Assembly (NCBI GenBank): GCA_910583695.1
Contig: CAJTZL010000008.1
Span: forward strand, 3,051-67,050
DNA: 64,000 nucleotides
Reading direction: 5' to 3'
Source of the DNA: an uncultured Oscillibacter sp.
Lineage (GTDB): Bacteria > Bacillota > Clostridia > Oscillospirales > Oscillospiraceae
Of this stretch, positions 47,984-57,292 are shown piece after piece. The position numbers and the translations under genes were made by a program. Every line of letters begins with the position of its first letter. The first letter of the stretch is position 1. The notes beneath the pieces are model-generated. The model saw only the letters and a list, made by a program, of their open reading frames with translations. It was not told where the DNA came from and searched no databases.

Positions 47984-49615
47984 ATGAGCAACTTTGGAAA
48001 GCGTCTGGCAGGCGGCCAGGGCTCCAGGCCCCCCCGGAAGGGGAAGCTGACCCGCCAGCAGATCATTTTGATTGTGGTGGTTGTGGTGCTGGCCCTTGCT
48101 CTGGCGGTGACGCTGGCCTTTCGGAGCCTTTTCGTCCGGCCGGAGCTGCCTGCCCGGAACGACCCCCAGAATACCGTGGACAAGGACGGAGACGGCAGGC
48201 CCGACGGGCCGGAGCCCATTGACTACGGCGACGGCATCCGCCCCCGGGGCGGCGACGGAGAGCGGAAGAGCGCGGACTACTGGACCGTGCTGATTCTGGG
48301 CCGGGACACCGGAGGCGGCGGAAATACGGATACCATGCTCCTTGCCAGCTATGACGTGACGAATCAGAAGGCCACCGTCATGTCCATCCCCCGGGATACC
48401 ATGGTGAATGTCCCCTGGGACATCAAACGGATCAATTCCGTGTACAATTACTATGGCCAGGGGGAGAAGGGCATCCAGCACCTTTATAAGGAAATCGCCC
48501 AGCTGGTGGGCTTCGAGCCGGACTTCCAGGTTATCGTGGAATGGGACGCGGTGGGGGAGATTGTGGACGCCATCGGCGGCGTATACTTCGATGTGCCCAG
48601 GGATATGAATTATGAAGACCCCATTCAGGACCTCTATATCCACCAGGAAAAGGGCTACCGCCTCCTCAGCGGGGACGACGCCATGCAGGTCCTCCGCTAC
48701 CGCCACGACAACCGGAAGAACGGCGTGACCCTGGGCTATCCGGAAGGCGACGTGGGCCGTATCAAAACCCAGCAGGCGTTTTTGAAAGCCATGGTGGAGC
48801 AGGTCCTGCAGCCGAAGAACATGACCAAGGTGGGACCGCTGATCGAGGCGTTTAACAAGAACGTGGAAACGGACATGAGCTTCCAGAACATCCTCTGGTT
48901 CGGCAAAGCGGCGGTGATGGGAGGCTTGAAGACAGAGGATGTAAACTTTGTCACCATGCCCCACACCACCAAATATGTTTACAGCCGCACCATGACTCGG
49001 GAGACCGGCAAATACAATGAGCAGTCCTATGTGATGCCCAACGCCAGAGAGCTGCTGAACCTGGTGAACAACGAGCTCAGCCCCTTTACAGAGGTTTTTA
49101 CCCTGTCGGACCTGGATATTATGTCCAAGAATGCCGACGGCTCCGTCAGCTCCTCCACCGGCTATGTGGAGGACAAACCGGCGGCTTCGCCGCCCCCCAG
49201 CCCGGAGCCGGAGGAGGAAGAACCCGCCGTGGATGAGAACGGCAACCCCATTGACCCGGAGACGGGCCTGCCCATTGATCCGGAGACCGGGGAACCCTTC
49301 CCTGTGGACCCGGAGACCGGCGAGCCGCTGGTCACTGCGCCGCCGGATACAGCGGTGGGCTCCGGTGAGAGCGGCGGGGAAAGCGCGAATCCCGGCCCCT
49401 CCCAGCCTGGAGGGACGGCCCCCTCTGGCCCGCCGGATACCGCGGCGCCCCCGGCGGACCCCGGCACCCCCGCCGCACCGGACCCCACTGCACCGGACTC
49501 CGCTGAGCCCCCGGCCCTCCAGGAGCCCGGCCCTGCGCCGGAGGTCCCGGCGGACCCCCAGCCTCCGGTGGAGGACCCGGGCTTTACCCTCATCGGGCCG
49601 GACCCTGCTGTGTAA
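47984..49615 (+). CDS. LytR-CpsA-Psr (LCP) family wall ligase with long Pro-rich tail
   Basis: Membrane protein of 543 residues. A basic start and one membrane helix (about 28-46) are followed by the LCP domain (about 95-270) with NTDTMLLASYD, MSIPRDTMVNVP, INSVYNYYG, DAIGGVYFDVPRDM and LRYRHDN, which attach teichoic acids or capsule to peptidoglycan. The last 150 residues are a low-complexity PEP/DPETG-rich extracellular tail with three near-repeats of (I/V)DPETG(L/E)P. It starts one base after the nadD/yqeK stop. Confidence 0.94.
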   Translation: MSNFGKRLAGGQGSRPPRKGKLTRQQIILIVVVVVLALALAVTLAFRSLFVRPELPARNDPQNTVDKDGDGRPDGPEPIDYGDGIRPRGGDGERKSADYWTVLILGRDTGGGGNTDTMLLASYDVTNQKATVMSIPRDTMVNVPWDIKRINSVYNYYGQGEKGIQHLYKEIAQLVGFEPDFQVIVEWDAVGEIVDAIGGVYFDVPRDMNYEDPIQDLYIHQEKGYRLLSGDDAMQVLRYRHDNRKNGVTLGYPEGDVGRIKTQQAFLKAMVEQVLQPKNMTKVGPLIEAFNKNVETDMSFQNILWFGKAAVMGGLKTEDVNFVTMPHTTKYVYSRTMTRETGKYNEQSYVMPNARELLNLVNNELSPFTEVFTLSDLDIMSKNADGSVSSSTGYVEDKPAASPPPSPEPEEEEPAVDENGNPIDPETGLPIDPETGEPFPVDPETGEPLVTAPPDTAVGSGESGGESANPGPSQPGGTAPSGPPDTAAPPADPGTPAAPDPTAPDSAEPPALQEPGPAPEVPADPQPPVEDPGFTLIGPDPAV

Positions 49616-49655
49616 GAATGCCATTCACATATTTTCAGGAAAGAGAGGAACGTCT

Positions 49656-50018
49656 ATGACACCGAAAGAGCTGGCCATCATCGCCGCCAAGGCCCTGGAC
49701 GAGAAGAAGGGCAGGGAGATTTCCGCCATTGAAATCACGGACCTGACCACCCTGGCGGATTTTTTCGTCATCGCCACCGGCGGGTCCAACACCCAGATCA
49801 ACGCCCTGTGCGACGCAGTGGAAAAGGACATGAAGGAACAGGCCGGGGAGGCCCCCCTCCACCGGGAGGGCCACCGGGACGGAACCTGGGTGCTGCTGGA
49901 CTACGGCTGCGTGGCGGTCCATGTGTTCTCCCAGGAGGCCCGGGAGTTTTACGACCTGGAGCGCCTTTGGTCCGACGGGAAGCCCCTGGACCTCAGCGGG
50001 ATGCTGACCGCCGATTGA
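49656..50018 (+). CDS. rsfS: ribosome silencing factor RsfS
   Basis: Protein of 120 residues: EISAIEITDLTTLADFFVIATGGSNTQI at the N-terminus and HREGHRDGTWVLLDYGCVAVHVFSQEAREFYDLERLW at the C-terminus in two conserved stretches. It binds ribosomal protein uL14 and blocks subunit joining under starvation. The start is the ATG after AAGAGAGGAACG; a longer frame upstream only overlaps the LCP tail. Last gene of the housekeeping block, followed by a terminator. Confidence 0.96.
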   Translation: MTPKELAIIAAKALDEKKGREISAIEITDLTTLADFFVIATGGSNTQINALCDAVEKDMKEQAGEAPLHREGHRDGTWVLLDYGCVAVHVFSQEAREFYDLERLWSDGKPLDLSGMLTAD

Positions 50019-50032
50019 GAATGGGAAGAGAG

Positions 50033-50074
50033 AAACCGGGAAAGAGACCCTTTGGTCTCTCTCCCGGTTTTCTT
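50033..50074 (+). terminator. intrinsic terminator after rsfS
   Basis: A 17-bp near-perfect stem (50033-50049 with 50054-50070) followed by TTTTCTT. It also lies at the end of the opposing hybrid kinase gene. Confidence 0.9.
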
Positions 50075-53000
50075 ATCGGTTCCGCAGTACGTTTTCCAGG
50101 GTCTCCAGCAGCTTGGCAATGTCGATGGGCTTGGAGATATGCCCGTTCATGCCGCATTTGAGGGCCGTCTGTTTGTCTTCTTCAAAGGCGTTGGCCGTCA
50201 TGGCCAGGATGGGGATGCTGGAAAGGGCCGGGTTTTCCATGGACCGAATGGCCCGTGTGGCCTCGTAGCCGTTCATGACGGGCATCTGGACGTCCATTAG
50301 AATCAGCTGGTAGTAATCCGGCTCCGCGCGGGTCAGCAGGTCCAGGGCAATCTGCCCGTTTTCCGCAATTTCCACAGTGAAGCCTGCCTCCTCCAGGATG
50401 GCCTGGGCAATTTCCTGGTTCAGCTCGTTGTCCTCCGCCAGGAGGATGCGGCCCAAGTCCAGGGGCTGAACGGAGGATGGATCCTGCACCTCCGGGGTTT
50501 CCTCCGTGCCCACGATGGAGAGCAGGCAATCCCGCAGCTCCGAGAGGAACAGGGGCTTGCCGCAGAAGGCGGTGACGCCGGCCTCCATGGCCTCCTCCTC
50601 AATATCAGCCCAGTCGTAGGCGGTGAGGACGATGATGGGCACCTCGTCGCCGCACTCCTTGCGGATGCGCCGGGTGACTTCAATACCGTTCATGTCCGGC
50701 AGGAGCCAGTCGATGATGTAGACGGAATAGTGGTCCCGCCGCATGACGGCCTGCCGGGTGCGGAGCACCGCCTCCTTGCCGGAGAGGGTCCACTCCGCCC
50801 GCATGCCGATCTGCTGGAGCATGCAGGAGACGCTGTCGCAGGTGTTGAAGTCGTCGTCCACCACCAGGGCGCGGCAGCCGGAGAGCTCCGGAATGGTGGT
50901 GGGCTGCTTCTCGTCGGAGCAGAGGCGGAAGGTGAGGCCCACGGTGAACTCCGTTCCCACGCCCTGGCGGCTCTTGACGTGGATGGAGCCGTTCATCATT
51001 TCCACGATGTTCCGGGTGATGGCCATGCCCAGGCCCGTGCCCTGGATGCCGCTGGTGGTGGAGTTCCGCTCCCGCTCGAAGGGCTCGAAAATGTGGGCGA
51101 CAAACTCCTCACTCATGCCGATACCGGTGTCCCGGACGCTGAACTCGTAGGAGGCGTGGCCCGCCGGGGCGGAGGGCTTCTCCATCACCCGGATGCTGAC
51201 AATGCCCCCGGCGGGAGTGTACTTGATGGAGTTGCCCAGCAGGTTCAGCAGAATCTGGTTCAGACGCAGCCGGTCGCAGAGGATATCCTCGTGAATCACG
51301 TCCACGGCGTCCATATACAGCTCCAGCTGCTTGGCGTGTACGTCCGCCTGGACAATGCTCCGCAGGCCGTGGAGAATATCCGGCAGGGAGCAGGGCTTTT
51401 CATCCAGGTACATCTTGCCGCTTTCGATGCGGCTCATGTCCAGCACGTCGTTGATGAGGCTGAGCAGGTGGTTGCCGGAGGTCATGATCTTCTTGAGGTA
51501 TTCCTCCACCTGCTCCCGGTTGTCCAGGTGGGTGGAGGCCAGGGCGGTGAAGCCGATGATGGCGTTCATGGGGGTGCGGATGTCATGGGACATGTTGGAG
51601 AGGAAGACGCTTTTGGCCTTGCTGGCCCGGTTGGCCTGGGCCAGGGCGTCCTCCAGCAGATTCTTTTTCTCCATCTCCGCCCGGGTTTCCTCGTCCACGC
51701 AGCGGAAGCCGATGACCACGCCCCGGCTGAGTCTCTCCTCCCCGATGGGCACGGCCTTCATCTGGAAATAGCGGATCTCGCCCATGCAGACGGTCCGGTA
51801 GTTGAGATAGTAGATGCCCCGGGTCTGGAGCTCCTGAATCAGCGTGTCCTCGGTGAAGATCCGGCGGACCATGTCCCGGTCGTCCACATAGACGCAGGTA
51901 TCAATGTAGGTATTCATATGGCTGTCCAGGGACAGCTCTCCGGAGAACATCTGCTCCAGAAGGCCGGCGGGACAGGCGTAGGTTCGGAGGGTTTTGCCCT
52001 TACGGGTTTCCAGGTCGAAATAGCAGACCAGATTGTAGTCCGTGCTCAGGGCGCGGACCAGCTCCTGATGGCGGCGCTCCTTTCGGCGCTGCTCCTCCAG
52101 CTCTCCCTGCTTCTGGGCGGTGCAGTCCAGAAGGAAGCGCTGGTAGAAGAGCTCGCCGTCCTCCTCCATCAGCTTCACGTTGCCCATCACGTGGAGAATC
52201 TCCCCGTTGGAATGCCGGACCCGGTATTCCACGCTGACGCTGTCCTCCACGTTTTTCAAGGACTTGATGCAGTTCAGCAGCTTCTCCCGGTCCTCAATGA
52301 GCACGGAGTTGGCAATGGTGTCGAAGCCGGCCTCCAGGAGCTCCGCCTGGGTCTGGAAGCCCAGAATAGACAGGGCGGCCCGGTTGACGCTGAGGATGCG
52401 GGTTCCGTCCAGGCTGTGGCACAGTACGCCGCAGTCCATGGTGGTGAAGAGGGTTTCCAGAGCGTGGTTCTCCCGCCGCAGCTCCTCCTCATAGGCCCGC
52501 TCCTTCGTCACGTCGATGCCCACGCCCACGGTGCCCATGACACTGCCGTCCAGGTCGTACAGGGGAGACTTGTAGGTGGTCAGGAGCCGGGTCCCCTCGC
52601 CGGTTTGCACCGTCTCCTCCGCAATGCCGGTCTGCCGGCTCTCCATGACGATTCGCTCGGATTCGATGCAGGCGGGATCGTCCTGTTCCACATCCCAGAT
52701 ATAGGCGTGCCGCTGTCCCTGGACCTGCTCCTTGGTTTTGTTCACAGTCTGGCAGAAGCTGTCGTTTACCTTTTCGTGAACGCCGTCCCGGCTCTTGTAC
52801 CAGACCAGGTTGGGGACGCTGTTGATGGCGGCCTCCAGGTACTGCCGGGACTCCCAGAGGTCCTTTTCCTGATGACAGGTGTGCTGCCATCTCTGGAAGC
52901 GGAAGCGCAGCTCCTCCCCGCTCATGGGGAGGACCCACAGGTCCGTCAGGGCGGGGAGCAGGTCCGTCAGTTCCGACAGCTGTTCCCGGGCGCCCATAAC

Positions 53001-53225
53001 GATGAGCTCCGCGCCGCTCTCCGCCAGGGTCCGGACGGCCCCGGCGGCGTTCAGCCCCGTGAGGTCGGCGAAGATCACGCCGGCCTGGGCGGCCAGGGCG
53101 GGGTCCGGCTCCTCGCTTTCCAGGAAGGTATGGGTAAAGGGCTCCAGGGGAGCGGCCTCCTTGAGAGGGACGAAAAGCTCCTGCCGGCGGCCTACACAGT
53201 AGAGCCGCAGATGACAATGATACAT
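50073..53225 (-). CDS. hybrid sensor histidine kinase with PAS domains and two receivers
   Basis: Soluble-looking protein of 1050 residues. N-terminal receiver-like or regulatory segment (1-110), then PAS repeats between about 120 and 520, a kinase with phosphoacceptor NMSHDIRTPMNAI (His about 547), N-box NLLGNSIKYTPAGG, G-box QGTGLGMAITRNIVE, then receivers with phosphoacceptors in IIDWLLPDMNG (Asp about 836) and ILMDVQMPVMNG (Asp about 977). No membrane segment and no Hpt domain is seen. No DNA-binding output is encoded nearby, so the downstream partner is unknown. Confidence 0.92.
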   Translation of the reverse strand: MYHCHLRLYCVGRRQELFVPLKEAAPLEPFTHTFLESEEPDPALAAQAGVIFADLTGLNAAGAVRTLAESGAELIVMGAREQLSELTDLLPALTDLWVLPMSGEELRFRFQRWQHTCHQEKDLWESRQYLEAAINSVPNLVWYKSRDGVHEKVNDSFCQTVNKTKEQVQGQRHAYIWDVEQDDPACIESERIVMESRQTGIAEETVQTGEGTRLLTTYKSPLYDLDGSVMGTVGVGIDVTKERAYEEELRRENHALETLFTTMDCGVLCHSLDGTRILSVNRAALSILGFQTQAELLEAGFDTIANSVLIEDREKLLNCIKSLKNVEDSVSVEYRVRHSNGEILHVMGNVKLMEEDGELFYQRFLLDCTAQKQGELEEQRRKERRHQELVRALSTDYNLVCYFDLETRKGKTLRTYACPAGLLEQMFSGELSLDSHMNTYIDTCVYVDDRDMVRRIFTEDTLIQELQTRGIYYLNYRTVCMGEIRYFQMKAVPIGEERLSRGVVIGFRCVDEETRAEMEKKNLLEDALAQANRASKAKSVFLSNMSHDIRTPMNAIIGFTALASTHLDNREQVEEYLKKIMTSGNHLLSLINDVLDMSRIESGKMYLDEKPCSLPDILHGLRSIVQADVHAKQLELYMDAVDVIHEDILCDRLRLNQILLNLLGNSIKYTPAGGIVSIRVMEKPSAPAGHASYEFSVRDTGIGMSEEFVAHIFEPFERERNSTTSGIQGTGLGMAITRNIVEMMNGSIHVKSRQGVGTEFTVGLTFRLCSDEKQPTTIPELSGCRALVVDDDFNTCDSVSCMLQQIGMRAEWTLSGKEAVLRTRQAVMRRDHYSVYIIDWLLPDMNGIEVTRRIRKECGDEVPIIVLTAYDWADIEEEAMEAGVTAFCGKPLFLSELRDCLLSIVGTEETPEVQDPSSVQPLDLGRILLAEDNELNQEIAQAILEEAGFTVEIAENGQIALDLLTRAEPDYYQLILMDVQMPVMNGYEATRAIRSMENPALSSIPILAMTANAFEEDKQTALKCGMNGHISKPIDIAKLLETLENVLRNR

Positions 53226-53305
53226 AGGCGTTCTCCTCCATTTGGCTGGGGGTCCGGGACGGGTATGAGGGGGACAGGACGGCCCGCCGGTATTCTCTTG
53301 ATTTT

Positions 53306-53334
53306 ATTGTAACGGTTAAACCGGCCGGTGTCAA
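53306..53334 (-). promoter_or_regulatory. promoter of the hybrid kinase gene
   Basis: Minus-strand TTGACA, 17 bases, TACAAT, about 80 bases before the start codon. Confidence 0.75.
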
Positions 53335-53442
53335 CTATGGATGGGTCTCCAGGCGGAAGAAAGAGGGCTTTTTCCGAAGACAAGGAAAAGGCACACGGCG
53401 TCTTGGGCCGTGCGCCTGATGGATTTCCGGCTTCCCGGAAGC

Positions 53443-53706
53443 TCACACGCTGAAATTCAGCTGGCGGTAGTACCCGTCATAGACCCGGGAGATGGGCTTG
53501 TCCGCCACGGCGGGCCGTTCCGGCCCGTAGAGCAGGCGCCCGATTTTGTAGCCCACGCCGTTGATGCACACAGACTCCCCCGGAGTGCGCCCGCCGAATT
53601 TCGTCATCCAGGCCAGCGCTTCGCCCACGGTGCAGCCCTGCCGCATCCGGCCCTGCTCGTCCCAAAGCGGATCATAACCCAATTCCATATCTGCCGTATC
53701 CTCCAT
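53443..53706 (-). CDS. small hypothetical protein
   Basis: Protein of up to 87 residues. The start is uncertain: the first ATG has little ribosome site, while an ATG six codons later (MELGYDPLWD) follows GGAGG at 11 bases. The sequence has EALAWMTKFGGRTPGESVCINGVGYKIGRLLYG and no recognised domain. Isolated between the kinase and the lysis pair. Confidence 0.6.
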   Translation of the reverse strand: MEDTADMELGYDPLWDEQGRMRQGCTVGEALAWMTKFGGRTPGESVCINGVGYKIGRLLYGPERPAVADKPISRVYDGYYRQLNFSV

Positions 53707-53977
53707 TCATATTCATAAGCAACCGCCACATATTGTAGCCGACTCCCCCAGCAAAAGCAATGGCGGGAGTGGAGAAAAAAGGAGGGGATATTCGTGAAAA
53801 TCATGGCTTGACAAATGGAGGAAACGGGGTATCCCTTGGGCGGCGGGGGCTGCCGCCGGGAGGAGGTTGCATGGGGAGGTGCAACGAAAGGGGAATTGCG
53901 GGGAGTCTATGGGCGCCGGTCCAAAGACGCGGCTTCGGGCCCGGCGCGTATACTGAATTGGGAAGGAGAGAAAAACC

Positions 53978-54193
53978 ATGAACAAGAGCATTTTGGAGGG
54001 GCTGGGAAAGCTCCTCTGCGTGAAGAGCCTGGTGACGCTGGCTCTGACGGCGGTGTTTGCCGTGATGGCCCTGGGGAGCGGAATCTCCCAGGAGTTCATG
54101 ACGGTCTACGCCGTGGTCATTGCCTTCTATTTCGGAACCCAGAGCCGAAAGGCTCCGGGAGTGAAGGGAGATGGCGGACATGACGCCGGCTGA
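53978..54193 (+). CDS. phage-type holin-like protein
   Basis: Protein of 71 residues with GGAAGGAG ribosome site. Pattern: LLCVKSLVTLALTAVFAVMAL helix, a short loop GSGISQEF, then a second helix MTVYAVVIAFYFGTQS, as in small two-helix holin-like proteins next to lysins in Firmicutes phages. It overlaps the start of the endolysin gene by 23 bp. No other tailed-phage genes adjoin, so the pair looks like a remnant or a domesticated lysis module. The 270 bases upstream hold no other supported gene. Confidence 0.7.
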   Translation: MNKSILEGLGKLLCVKSLVTLALTAVFAVMALGSGISQEFMTVYAVVIAFYFGTQSRKAPGVKGDGGHDAG

Positions 54194-54815
54194 GAGAGTC
54201 CTCTCCATTGCCCGGGGAGAGCTCAACGTGAAGGAGTCCCCGGCGGGCTCCAACCGGGTGAAGTACAACGACTGGTTCTATGGCCGGGAGGTTTCCGGGG
54301 CTGCCTATCCCTGGTGCATGGCCTTCGTCCAGTGGGTCTTCGATCAGGCGGGGGAGGGGCTTCCCTGCAAGACGGCCTCCTGCTCCGCCCTGCTGAACTG
54401 GTACGAGGCGCACCGGCCCGCCCAGGTGGTGAAGGCGGCCCGGCCGGGGGACATCGTCCTCTACAGCTTCGGCCACACCGGCGTGGTGGAGGCCGCAGGG
54501 GACGGGACCGTTACCGCCATTGAGGGCAACACCTCCCCCGGTACGGCGGGGAGTCAGGCCAACGGCGGCATGGTCTGCCGGAGGACCCGGAAAACCGCCC
54601 TGGTGACGGCCTATCTCCGTCCCCTGGAGGAAAAGGAGGTGAACCCCATGGACAATACCCCCAGCCCCGCCCATAAGGAGGGCGTGGAATGGGCTGTGAA
54701 AAACGGGATCCTCGCCGGCGACGGGGAGGGCGACCTGAAGCTGACCGAGCCTGTGACCCGGCAGCAGATGTGCACCATGCTGAAGCGTCTGGCGGACCAG
54801 CTGGAGAAGAACTGA
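54171..54815 (+). CDS. CHAP-domain endolysin/amidase
   Basis: Cell-wall hydrolase of 214 residues. N-terminal CHAP-type domain (about 1-150): catalytic Cys in AAYPWCMAFVQWVF, His in YSFGHTGVVEA, and AIEGNTSP with a following Asn-Gly motif. The C-terminal 50 residues (HKEGVEWAVKNGILAGDGEGDLKLTEPVTRQQMCTML, read in parts) are an SLH-like wall-binding unit. It overlaps the holin-like gene and ends at a terminator. Lysins of this plan cut peptidoglycan cross-bridges or amide bonds. Confidence 0.88.
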   Translation: MADMTPAERVLSIARGELNVKESPAGSNRVKYNDWFYGREVSGAAYPWCMAFVQWVFDQAGEGLPCKTASCSALLNWYEAHRPAQVVKAARPGDIVLYSFGHTGVVEAAGDGTVTAIEGNTSPGTAGSQANGGMVCRRTRKTALVTAYLRPLEEKEVNPMDNTPSPAHKEGVEWAVKNGILAGDGEGDLKLTEPVTRQQMCTMLKRLADQLEKN

Positions 54816-54818
54816 AAA

Positions 54819-54858
54819 AAGGAGCGGGGACGCGGCAGCGCGTCCCCGCTCCTTCTTT
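54819..54858. terminator. bidirectional intrinsic terminator
   Basis: A perfect 16-bp stem (54819-54834 with 54839-54854), loop GCAG, followed by CTTT on the plus strand and by TTTTTTC on the minus strand. It serves the convergent endolysin and MATE genes. Confidence 0.9.
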
Positions 54859-56200
54859 ATTCCGCCTCGTCCCCGGCGCGTTTCCAGGGGCCGGTTCCAT
54901 AGAAGAAAACGGACATGGCGGAAGCCGTCGTCCAGCCGATGGGCCAGGAGCACCAGATGCCCAGGGACTCCAGGGCCGTCCGGGCCAGCAGTGTGGCCAG
55001 GACCACCCGCAGAATCAGGTCCGTGAAGGTGGAGGCCATGAAATGGAGCATCCGCCCGGAGCCTCGGAGGACGCCGTCCGCCACCAGTTTGGCGGAGACC
55101 ACAAAGTAGAAGGGGGAGAGGATGCGGAGGTAGGCCACGCCGGTCCGGAGGGCGTCCTCCGTGGGGCTTTCCAGGAAGAGGGAGAGCATGTGCCGCCCGG
55201 CGAAGAAATACAGGAGGAACAGGGGCAGACTCAGCAGCCACACCAGCTTCACCCCCGCCCGGAACCCGGCCCGCACCCGGGGGAGCTTCTGCGCACCGAT
55301 GTTTTGGGCGGTGTAGTTGGACACGCCGTTGGCCAGGGTGGTAAAGGAGGTGATGACCAGATTGTTCAGCTTCACCCCGGCGGAGTAGCCCGCCATGACG
55401 CCGGTGCCGAAGCCGTTGATGACCCCCTGGAGGATGATGTTGCCCACGGAGATGAAGCTCTGCTGGAGGATGCTGGGCACGGCGATGACGGCGATTTTTT
55501 TCAGCAGCAGGGGAGAGAACACCGGCGCGGGCTCCGGGGATTCCACCTTCCGCAGCCGGGCGCATACCACTCCTACGGCCAAAATACAGCTGATCCCCTG
55601 GCAGAGGAAGGTAGCCCAGGCCACGCCGGCCACCCCCATGTCGAAGGCGGTGACAAAGAGGATGTCTACGGCGATGTTGGCGGTGGAGGAGGCCGCCAGG
55701 AAGAGGAAGGGGGTCCGGGAGTCCCCCAGGGCGGAAAAGACGCCGGTAGCGATGTTGTAGAAAAAGACGAAGGGAAGGCCCCAGATGTAGATGTCCAGGT
55801 AGAGCTTGGAGGCGGCGAAGGCTTCCTCCGGGGTGCGGATGAGCCGGAGCAGACCGCCGCAGCCGAGGATGCCCCCCAGCATCAAGGCCCCGCAGAGGAG
55901 GGCGCTGGCGATGCAGGCGGTGGACACCGCCGTTTTCATCTTCCCGTACTCCCTGGCCCCGAAGAGCTGGGAGACCACCACGGAGCAGCCCATGTTGCAC
56001 CCGAAGGCGAAGGCCAGGAAGATCAGCGTCACCTCGTAGCTGTTGCCTACGGCAGCCAGGGCCTCCTCGCCGATGAACTTCCCGGCCACCAGACTGTCGG
56101 CAATGTTGTAGAGCTGCTGGAAGAGGATGCTTCCAAACAGGGGGAGGCAGAACCGCCAAAGCACGGTCTCCGGCCTCCCCACGGTCAGATCCTTGTTCAT
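54857..56200 (-). CDS. MATE family efflux transporter
   Basis: Integral membrane exporter of 447 residues with 12 predicted helices in two similar halves. Typical motifs: NKDLTVGRPETVLWRFCLPLFGSILFQQLYNIADS at the N-terminus (read in parts), VGNSYEVTLIFLAFAFG, and VGNIILQGVINGFGTGVMAGYSAG in the second half. MATE proteins exchange sodium or protons for cationic drugs or metabolites. The ATG after GAGGTGTATCCCC is used; a longer frame adds ten residues. Confidence 0.94.
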   Translation of the reverse strand: MNKDLTVGRPETVLWRFCLPLFGSILFQQLYNIADSLVAGKFIGEEALAAVGNSYEVTLIFLAFAFGCNMGCSVVVSQLFGAREYGKMKTAVSTACIASALLCGALMLGGILGCGGLLRLIRTPEEAFAASKLYLDIYIWGLPFVFFYNIATGVFSALGDSRTPFLFLAASSTANIAVDILFVTAFDMGVAGVAWATFLCQGISCILAVGVVCARLRKVESPEPAPVFSPLLLKKIAVIAVPSILQQSFISVGNIILQGVINGFGTGVMAGYSAGVKLNNLVITSFTTLANGVSNYTAQNIGAQKLPRVRAGFRAGVKLVWLLSLPLFLLYFFAGRHMLSLFLESPTEDALRTGVAYLRILSPFYFVVSAKLVADGVLRGSGRMLHFMASTFTDLILRVVLATLLARTALESLGIWCSWPIGWTTASAMSVFFYGTGPWKRAGDEAE

Positions 56201-56284
56201 GGGGATACACCTCGCTTTCGGACTTCTCAACGGCTTTTGATTATAGTCCTAAAAACAGGAGGTGTAAACCGTCATTTTGACGGT

Positions 56285-57211
56285 TTAGTATCCCAGATAC
56301 TCTTCCAGGCAGAGGCCCTGGCGCATGATCTCCCCGGCGGCCTCCTCACCCACATAGCGGTAGTGCCAGGGCTCGTAACCCACGCCGGTGAGAGCGCTTT
56401 TCTCCGTGGGGTAGCGGAGGATGAAGCCGTACTCGGCGCAGTGCGCCATCAGCCACTGCTGAACCGCCGTGTCCTCCTGCCCCTCGTCTAAAAGCTGGTA
56501 GGACGTGTCCACAATGTCCACCGCCAGCCCCGCCTGATGCTCGCTGGTGCCGGGGCGGGAGACCCATTGGGCCGCCTGTTCCTCCGCTTCTTTCCGGGAG
56601 GCGGCCTGGGGGAGGCAGGCCTGGACCTTGGCTTCAAACAGCTCCTCCTGCTTTTCCCGGGTTCGGTAGGAGGAGCAGATCAGCGGCGCCAGCCCCTCCG
56701 CCCGGCAGGCGTCCATCATCCGCTGGAGGGCGGGGTAGGCCCGCCGGTCAATGGCGTGGCCGTTCCGCAGCTGGGTCAGCTCCGGAATCCGGAAGTCTTC
56801 CGGCAGGGGGTGGTCTCCATTCACCAGGATCAGGTTCCAATCGTCCTCGCAGACAGAGGTTCCGCCTTCTCTACCGGAGGCGGGCACATCCTCCTTTCCG
56901 GAGCGGACGGCCTCGGGAACCTCCAGGATACGAACGGGGCCGCCGGCGGCGGCTCCCGCTCCCGCCGCGGCTTGGGCGGCTCTGCTTCCAGCGGCTTCCG
57001 CCTGGCCCAGCAGGAAGCCCCCGGCGAACAGCGCCAGCCCCAGAAGGAGCAGGGCAAGCAGGGGGGATTGCCGCGGCTTCCGCCGGGCCCGGGAGGGAGC
57101 GGGGCGGCGGGGTCTGGAAACCGTGGGCACGTTCCACTGAGGGGGGGCGGCGGCGTAATACTCCCGGTCCGGGAGGGGAAAGTTATGGAGGGTGCAGGAT
57201 TGGGTGGACAT
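56285..57211 (-). CDS. VanY-type D-alanyl-D-alanine carboxypeptidase (M15B)
   Basis: Membrane-anchored zinc peptidase of 308 residues. A basic cytoplasmic start (about 30-48) and one membrane helix (about 49-70) precede a linker and the M15B domain (about 140-300): SSYRTREKQEELF, the zinc motif SEHQAGLAVDI, and the catalytic EPWHYRYVG. It trims the terminal D-Ala from peptidoglycan stems. No van resistance genes are adjacent, so a housekeeping wall role is likelier than vancomycin resistance. Confidence 0.93.
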   Translation of the reverse strand: MSTQSCTLHNFPLPDREYYAAAPPQWNVPTVSRPRRPAPSRARRKPRQSPLLALLLLGLALFAGGFLLGQAEAAGSRAAQAAAGAGAAAGGPVRILEVPEAVRSGKEDVPASGREGGTSVCEDDWNLILVNGDHPLPEDFRIPELTQLRNGHAIDRRAYPALQRMMDACRAEGLAPLICSSYRTREKQEELFEAKVQACLPQAASRKEAEEQAAQWVSRPGTSEHQAGLAVDIVDTSYQLLDEGQEDTAVQQWLMAHCAEYGFILRYPTEKSALTGVGYEPWHYRYVGEEAAGEIMRQGLCLEEYLGY

Positions 57212-57292
57212 AGAAACAGCTCCTTTGCTTTTTGACTGTCTCTATGATAAGGCTTGTCCCCGTCGAAACCGAAACATTTCTGCATCAAAGTC

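Noticed and set aside
56285..57211. Vancomycin-resistance cluster
   Set aside because: VanY-type carboxypeptidase is present, but no vanH/A/X-like ligase or dipeptidase genes adjoin, and the nearby two-component system is several genes away with its own operon.
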